Of a stretch of 16,667 nt of DNA, positions 12,768-16,667 are shown in pieces. The DNA lies in the NCBI GenBank assembly GCA_041588495.1, contig JBFGWM010000031.1, positions 1-16,667 on the forward strand, in the 5' to 3' direction. Source of the stretch: JBFGWM01 sp041588495. GTDB lineage: Bacteria > Pseudomonadota > Gammaproteobacteria > Pseudomonadales > JBFGWM01. The notes under the pieces are model-generated. The model worked only from the letters and a program-made list of their open reading frames with translations. It was not told the DNA's origin and did not search any database. Made by a program: the position numbers and the translations under genes. Within the stretch, counting starts at the first letter, position 1; each line of letters opens with the position of its first letter.

Positions 12768-14122
12768 TGCAGGGCGTTCTCGAGATCGAGTCCCGCCTCG
12801 CGGAAACGCGCCAGCTTGTAACGCAGGGTGCGCGGGCTGAGCCCAAGCTTCTCGGCGGCCTTCTTGCGGCTGCCGCCCGCGTTCTTCACCGCCTCGACGA
12901 TGAGCCGGAACTCGTGGCTGCGCACGTCCTGCTGTAACTCGCCGCTGTCTTCCGCGACAGCTGCCGGCTGAACCACAGTCGAGGCAGCCGTCGGTTGCCC
13001 GTCCAGGCGGAACTCGGCCACGCCGAGCTCGCCACCGTTGTGCAGGATCAGGGCCCGCTGCACGGCGTTGTCGAGTTCGCGCACGTTACCGGGCCAGGAA
13101 TGGGCGGCCAGCGCGCTGCGCGCCTCCGGCGCCAGTTCGGGTGCCGGGCGGTGCATCTTGGCGGCGTGCATCTGCAGCAGGCGCTCCGCGAGGGGCACGA
13201 TGTCTGCCGGACGTTCGCGCAGGGGATGCCAGTGCAGGGGAAACACGCTGAGCCGGTAAAAAAGGTCCTCGCGGAAACGCCCCTCGAGGACGTCGTCGTG
13301 GAGGTCGCGGTTGGTGGTGGCGATCACCCGCACGTCCAGGGAAATGGTCTTGCGACCGCCGATACGCTCCACCTCGCGCTCCTGGAGCACCCGCAACAGC
13401 TTGGCCTGCAGGCCGAGTTCCATCTCGGAGATCTCGTCCAGAAGCAGGGTGCCGCCATCGGCCTGCTCGAACTTGCCCGGCGCACTGGCGTGGGCGCCGG
13501 TGAACGCGCCCTTCTCGTGCCCGAACAGGGTGGCCTCGAGCATGTTCTCGGGGATCGCCGCGCAGTTGATGGCCACGAACGGGCCGCTGGAGCGGTTCGA
13601 ATGACGATGAATGTACCGGGCCAGGACTTCCTTGCCGGTGCCGCTCTCGCCGGAAATCAGCACCGTGGAATCGCTGGCGGCGACGCGACGGGCGAGGCCG
13701 AACAGTTCGCGGCTGGCAGCATCCTCGGCCACCGGATCGGCTTCCCCGTCCTCGCTGAGTCCGGACACGAAACGTCGTGCGACGGCGACCAGTGCATCGG
13801 GTTCAAAAGGCTTGACCAGGTAATCCGCGGCACCGGCGCGCATGGCCTGCACCGCGTCGGTGACGCTGCCGAAGGCGGTCATCAGCACCACCGGCAGGCC
13901 GGGATGCTCGCGCAGGATCTCCTGCAGCAGTTCATGGCCGTTCATGCCGGGCATGTTGACGTCGCTGACCACCAGGGAGAACGGCTTGCGCTGCAGGACT
14001 TCCAGGGCCTGTTCCGCGCAGTCGGCGGTGGCGTGGGCGAATCCGGCCAGTTCAAGCGTGTCGCTGATGGCCTCGCGGAGGTCGCGGTCGTCTTCGACGA
14101 CCAGGATGCTGGTGTCACTCAT
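12758..14122 (-). CDS. fleR: Sigma54-dependent response regulator FleR (FlrC-like)
   Basis: This 454-residue NtrC-type activator has a receiver with phosphoacceptor Asp54 (VVSDVNMPGMNG) and Lys104. Its AAA+ domain has Walker A GESGTGKE (158-165), the sigma54-contacting GAFTGA loop (205-210), Walker B LLLDE (226-230), arginine-finger region GRFREDLFYR (281-290) and sensor II WPGNVREL (343-350). A Fis-type helix-turn-helix is at about 417-440. FleR/FlrC, phosphorylated by FleS/FlrB, activates the middle sigma54 flagellar operons. The intact GAFTGA loop fits the sigma54 sites seen in this window. The ATG at 14122 is chosen because GGGGAG is eight bases upstream; another ATG two codons earlier is too close to it. 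It overlaps the fleS stop by eight bases. Confidence 0.94.
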   Translation of the reverse strand: MSDTSILVVEDDRDLREAISDTLELAGFAHATADCAEQALEVLQRKPFSLVVSDVNMPGMNGHELLQEILREHPGLPVVLMTAFGSVTDAVQAMRAGAADYLVKPFEPDALVAVARRFVSGLSEDGEADPVAEDAASRELFGLARRVAASDSTVLISGESGTGKEVLARYIHRHSNRSSGPFVAINCAAIPENMLEATLFGHEKGAFTGAHASAPGKFEQADGGTLLLDEISEMELGLQAKLLRVLQEREVERIGGRKTISLDVRVIATTNRDLHDDVLEGRFREDLFYRLSVFPLHWHPLRERPADIVPLAERLLQMHAAKMHRPAPELAPEARSALAAHSWPGNVRELDNAVQRALILHNGGELGVAEFRLDGQPTAASTVVQPAAVAEDSGELQQDVRSHEFRLIVEAVKNAGGSRKKAAEKLGLSPRTLRYKLARFREAGLDLENALQPG

Positions 14123-15371
14123 TGTCATTGCTCCCCTGCCGTTGCAGTGGCAGTACCAGGCTGGCGCGTGTCCCGCGTCCGGGTGTGGACGAGAGACGCA
14201 GTTGTCCGTGGTGGCTGCGGGCGACCGCCTGGACCACGGCGAGTCCGAGCCCGGTGCCCTGCGGCTTGGTGGTGTAGAACGGTTCGCGAACCCGCTGCAG
14301 TTCCTCGGCATCCATGCCGGGACCGTTATCGGTGACGCGGACCGCGACGTGGGTGCCGGCCTCGAGGTCGGCATCCAGGAGAATCCGCGCATCGTCTCCA
14401 CAGGCGTGCAGGCCGTTCTCGACGAGGTTGACCAGCGCGCCGATCAGGGTTTCGCGGTTGCACAGGAGTTGCGCGTTCCCGGCGTGGTTGCGCACGGTGA
14501 ACCCGGCCGAGGCCTGGTGGATGGCGCTTTCCACCGCGGTGGCCACGCCACTCAGCAGTTCGTCGATGCTGACGGTCTCGGTGAGCCTGGTTTCGCCGCG
14601 GGCGAACAGCAGCATGTCGCGCACCTGCTGTTCGAGATGTTCGAGTCGTGATTTCACCTTGCCGGCAAACTTCACGCGTTGTTCGTCGCTTAGGTTCTCG
14701 CTGCACAGGTGGGTGGAGTAGATCAATGCCGCCGAAAGCGGAGTCCGCACCTGGTGCGCCAGGGAGGCGACCATGCGTCCCATGGAGGACAGCCGCTCGT
14801 GGCGGCTCAGGGCCTGCTGCAGCTTGCGCGTCTCGGTCTGGTCGGTGAGCAGGATGATCTGCCCCGGGGTCGCGCCCAGGGACCCGGTGGCCAGGCTGAC
14901 CCGGCGTCCGTCGCGCAGGGAGACCTCGTGACCGTCGTCTCCACGCGGGGAGAACGAGCGGCTGATGATGTCCAGCCACTTCTCGCCCCGCAGGGGTTCG
15001 CCGAGGAGGTCGATGGCGGCCGGGTTGCACTCCTGCACGTAGCCGCGGCCGTCGAGGACGACCACGCCGCCGGGCAGGAGGTTCAGAAGATTCTCAAGGC
15101 GATCCGCGAGGCGCTCTTTCTCCGCGAGCTCGCGCATGCGCTGGGCGCTGACGCTGGCCAGTTCCCCGCTGAGGGTGGCCACGCGCTGTTCCAGCACGCG
15201 GTACGAGGTCGTGAGTTTCTCGGAGATCTCGCTGAATTCGCGGAAGGCGCTTTCCAGTTCCGCACTGTCCCGGAACGGCACCACCGCGGCGCTGTTGATC
15301 GAAGCACGCAGGTCCGCAACCGCATCCCGCGATTCCGGACCCAACCTTTCCTGCGTCCCTGTCATGCTCAT
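14115..15371 (-). CDS. fleS: Sensor histidine kinase FleS (FlrB-like)
   Basis: This 418-residue soluble kinase has no transmembrane segment. After an N-terminal helical region (about 35-95) comes a PAS domain (about 96-180), then a dimerisation domain with phosphorylated His206 (SLAHQVRTPLSA). The catalytic domain has N-box Asn319 (NLVENGLHA), DNGPGM (348-353), an F-box EPFYTTK (363-369) and GTGLGL (372-377). It should phosphorylate FleR encoded directly downstream. The ATG at 15371 is chosen because GGGAA lies seven bases upstream and because the longer frame to 15500 adds an Arg/Gln-rich extension without family character. With that start the sigma54-derived transcript has a leader of about 170 bases. 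FleS of Pseudomonas is about 400 residues. Confidence 0.93.
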   Translation of the reverse strand: MSMTGTQERLGPESRDAVADLRASINSAAVVPFRDSAELESAFREFSEISEKLTTSYRVLEQRVATLSGELASVSAQRMRELAEKERLADRLENLLNLLPGGVVVLDGRGYVQECNPAAIDLLGEPLRGEKWLDIISRSFSPRGDDGHEVSLRDGRRVSLATGSLGATPGQIILLTDQTETRKLQQALSRHERLSSMGRMVASLAHQVRTPLSAALIYSTHLCSENLSDEQRVKFAGKVKSRLEHLEQQVRDMLLFARGETRLTETVSIDELLSGVATAVESAIHQASAGFTVRNHAGNAQLLCNRETLIGALVNLVENGLHACGDDARILLDADLEAGTHVAVRVTDNGPGMDAEELQRVREPFYTTKPQGTGLGLAVVQAVARSHHGQLRLSSTPGRGTRASLVLPLQRQGSNDNE

Positions 15372-15492
15372 GCTGTCTTCCCGATCCAGTTCCCTCGCCT
15401 GCCCCGGTGCCCGGACCTGCCGGACCTCCCTCGCGTCGCGTCCCGCGACATTCGGCACCGTCCATGGCGCCTGTTGGCTTCCGTGCCGCCCG

Positions 15493-15509
15493 CGGTCCAT
15501 CCCGGACCG
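15493..15509. repeat. Inverted repeat in the fleS leader
   Basis: CGGTCC and GGACCG (6 bp each) flank ATCCC. It lies about 30 bases after the expected transcription start of fleS, within a leader of about 170 bases. The leader could hold a hairpin affecting fleS translation. Short GC-rich repeats of this size also arise by chance in such DNA. Confidence 0.22.
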
Positions 15510-15548
15510 TCGGCTTCCCGCCGCGGGGCTGGCGTCTGCGTTCCTTAC

Positions 15549-15564
15549 TGCAAAGCCCGTGCCT
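15549..15564 (-). promoter_or_regulatory. Sigma54 (RpoN) -24/-12 promoter for fleS-fleR
   Basis: The minus-strand sequence AGGCACGGGCTTTGCA matches TGGCACGRNNNTTGCW at 12 of 13 specified positions (only the first base differs), with GG and GC 10 bases apart. It is the best such site in the window. Transcription would start near 15538. In Pseudomonas, fleSR is activated by FleQ with sigma54, so a FleQ-type regulator encoded elsewhere probably acts here. The promoter may also supply fliE to fliI. Confidence 0.75.
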
Positions 15565-15759
15565 GAATTGCAAGTGCCTGTTCTGATTGAGGTTTGGAAT
15601 CATTACGCCAGCGCGGTGGCGGATTTCCGTCGCGCACTGGAGGCTGACCAGGAGAATGCAGGACCAGTGCCAAACCGGAGAACGCCGGCACCCATGGGTG
15701 GTTTTGACCAGGCGCGATGAATCCTGAACAATCGCCCGAAACCCAGCCAGGGACGCACC
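15565..15759. other. Non-coding region upstream of fleS and of the small plus-strand gene
   Basis: Together with the fleS leader and promoter this makes a 388-base stretch without a gene. The 195 bases between the fleS -24 element and the ATG at 15760 must hold any activator (FleQ-like) sites for fleS and a promoter for the plus-strand gene. I see no convincing sigma70 or sigma54 promoter reading rightward and no remnant of fleQ. Confidence 0.4.
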
Positions 15760-16065
15760 ATGGATATCGAAGAACTCGGCCAGCGGATCACCGACGGGGA
15801 AACCTGGGAGGCGGAAATCCTCAGCGTGACGCCGATGATCTACATCGTGCGACTGCTGTCCGATGGCCGAACCGTGCCGCTACAGGAAGACGGCAGCAAC
15901 CGCGTGTTCCGCAACGTGATGGACGCCGGCAAGGCCCTCGCGGCCAGCGGCCTGCAGGCCGGTTACCTGGTCCACGAGAGCGTCGATGACGAGATGAGTT
16001 CGGGCGGCGCCTTCGGCAGCAGTTCGACGCGGACGCCGATCCACTTCTATGGCGAGGAAGACTGA
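15760..16065 (+). CDS. Small conserved-type hypothetical protein (possibly DUF6482-like)
   Basis: This 101-residue acidic protein has no signal peptide or membrane segment. The start at 15760 is supported by AGGGA eight bases upstream. The first 50 residues read like a small beta-rich domain (MDIEELGQRITDGETWEAEI, then IYIVRLLSDGRTVPL), followed by a helix and a GYLVHESVDDEM segment. The order resembles the small proteins of about 100 residues named DUF6482 in pseudomonads and relatives (function unknown), where a VH...DEM ending also occurs; this is from memory and uncertain. It diverges from fleS, and its last 19 bases overlap the convergent LRV-like gene. A link to flagella is not evident. 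Confidence 0.75.
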   Translation: MDIEELGQRITDGETWEAEILSVTPMIYIVRLLSDGRTVPLQEDGSNRVFRNVMDAGKALAASGLQAGYLVHESVDDEMSSGGAFGSSSTRTPIHFYGEED

Positions 16066-16667
16066 GCGGAGGCCGCCTTCCAGCGCCGGTAAGCGGGATT
16101 GTTCTCCAGCCCCTTGCGCACGAAGGGCGCCGGGTCCCGCGCCAACCGCTCGATCACGTCATCCGGAAGGCCCGGGTTGCGTGCCAACCAGTGGCGGGTG
16201 AGTTCCTTTTCGCTGTCCGCGATTTCCCGCAACAGGTCGACCGGCAACGCGGGATTCATCGCAAATCCCAGGTCCTGCGCCTCGCCGTTGCGGCGCATTT
16301 CCCGGAGTACGTTTTCCGGAACCGAGGGATTGCGCGCCAGGGTCTCGTTGACCGTGGTGTAGGTCCCGACCGTGCGCAGGCTGAGCAGCAGGTCCACCGG
16401 CGCACGGGGATTCACCGCGATACCGGTGCGGACCTCGAAGTTCGCGTGCGCACCCAGCCTGCGCAGCAGGGGTTCCGGGGTCGCAGGGTTGCTCCCCAGC
16501 AAATGCAGCACCGGAACGTTGTCATACCCGGAGAGTCGCTCCACTTCGGCAACCGACAAGGGCCGACGCCGCACCAGGCGCTCAATGGTGGCCTCGGCGA
16601 CGCCCTGCTGCTGCAGGAACTCGCGGGCGCGGGTGGGGTAGAGGGGTGGTTCGTTGCAGGCTGTGAG
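16047..16667 (-). CDS. Probable lipoprotein with LRV/HEAT-like leucine-rich repeats (start outside the window)
   Basis: The frame is open from the right edge to a TAG at 16047, giving 206 visible residues. The visible N-terminus is LTACNEPPLYP: L-T-A-C is a good lipobox, so the signal peptide is probably just beyond the edge, with Cys4 as the lipidated residue. The following Asn would favour the outer membrane. From about residue 55, six N-P motifs recur roughly every 20-30 residues (NPATPEPLL, NPRAPVDLL, NPSVPENVL, NPALPVDLL, NPGLPDDVI, NPAY). These fit the variant leucine-rich repeat (LRV) pattern of short paired helices that form a protein-binding superhelix. No further cysteines are seen. 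An internal GTG at 16574 could be an alternative start, giving 175 residues without a lipobox. Function unknown; probably protein binding. Confidence 0.72.
   Translation of the reverse strand, partial: LTACNEPPLYPTRAREFLQQQGVAEATIERLVRRRPLSVAEVERLSGYDNVPVLHLLGSNPATPEPLLRRLGAHANFEVRTGIAVNPRAPVDLLLSLRTVGTYTTVNETLARNPSVPENVLREMRRNGEAQDLGFAMNPALPVDLLREIADSEKELTRHWLARNPGLPDDVIERLARDPAPFVRKGLENNPAYRRWKAASAQSSSP

Noticed and set aside
7310..14335. Long plus-strand frames opposite fliI, fliH, fliG, fliF and fleR (up to about 650 codons)
   Set aside because: They lie opposite well-identified genes and encode compositionally biased sequence without motifs. They are GC-driven shadows.
15603..15791. A 62-codon minus-strand frame upstream of fleS
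   Set aside because: No ribosome binding site, it overlaps the start of the plus-strand gene at 15760, and its biased composition has no motif.
1..16667. Mobile elements, CRISPR arrays, tRNA or rRNA genes
   Set aside because: No transposase or integrase motifs, regularly spaced direct repeats or RNA-gene signatures were seen, including at the borders of the inverted block at 4531-7246.

Overview
The window is about 16.7 kb of GC-rich bacterial DNA carrying the core of a polar-flagellum gene cluster. The organism is probably a gammaproteobacterium. The gene set fleS-fleR-fliE-fliF-fliG-fliH-fliI-fliJ, followed by an HptB/HsbR/HsbA-type partner-switching module and fliK, matches what is known from Pseudomonas and related groups with FleQ/RpoN-type flagellar hierarchies. 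I cannot name the genus. The GC-rich codon use would fit a Chromatiales/Ectothiorhodospiraceae-like bacterium, but that is a guess.

Layout, reading the minus strand from the right edge: a partial, probably lipoprotein-type gene with LRV-like repeats (16667-16047); a small plus-strand gene (15760-16065) convergent with it; a sigma54-type site (15549-15564) heading fleS-fleR (sensor kinase and NtrC-type regulator); then fliE, fliF, fliG, fliH and fliI in tight order, with several start/stop overlaps. The expected next gene, fliJ, does not follow fliI. Instead there is a 2.7 kb block on the opposite strand (4531-7246): two single-domain CheY/Rcp1-like response regulators and a REC-GGDEF protein with a degenerate EAL-like tail. 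fliJ lies beyond it (4274-3819) behind its own well-matched sigma54 site. After a 192-bp AT-rich gap come hsbA (anti-anti-sigma STAS), hsbR (REC-PP2C-HATPase switch protein) and hptB (phosphotransfer). A third sigma54-type site (929-944) precedes fliK, of which only the N-terminal 281 codons are in the window.

How it fits together: FleS/FleR plus sigma54 should drive the middle flagellar genes. FliE/F/G build the rod junction, MS ring and switch. FliH/I/J form the export ATPase complex, and FliK sets hook length. HptB, HsbR and HsbA form a phosphorelay plus partner switch that, in Pseudomonas aeruginosa, acts on the anti-sigma factor FlgM and the diguanylate cyclase HsbD. Here a response-regulator diguanylate cyclase sits inside the same cluster, so the locus may physically combine flagellar assembly, sigma-factor partner switching and c-di-GMP output. 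The most unusual point is the inverted regulator block that splits fliI from fliJ, together with a sigma54 site that would restore fliJ expression. No fleQ, kinase gene, tRNA, rRNA, IS element or CRISPR array was seen in the window.
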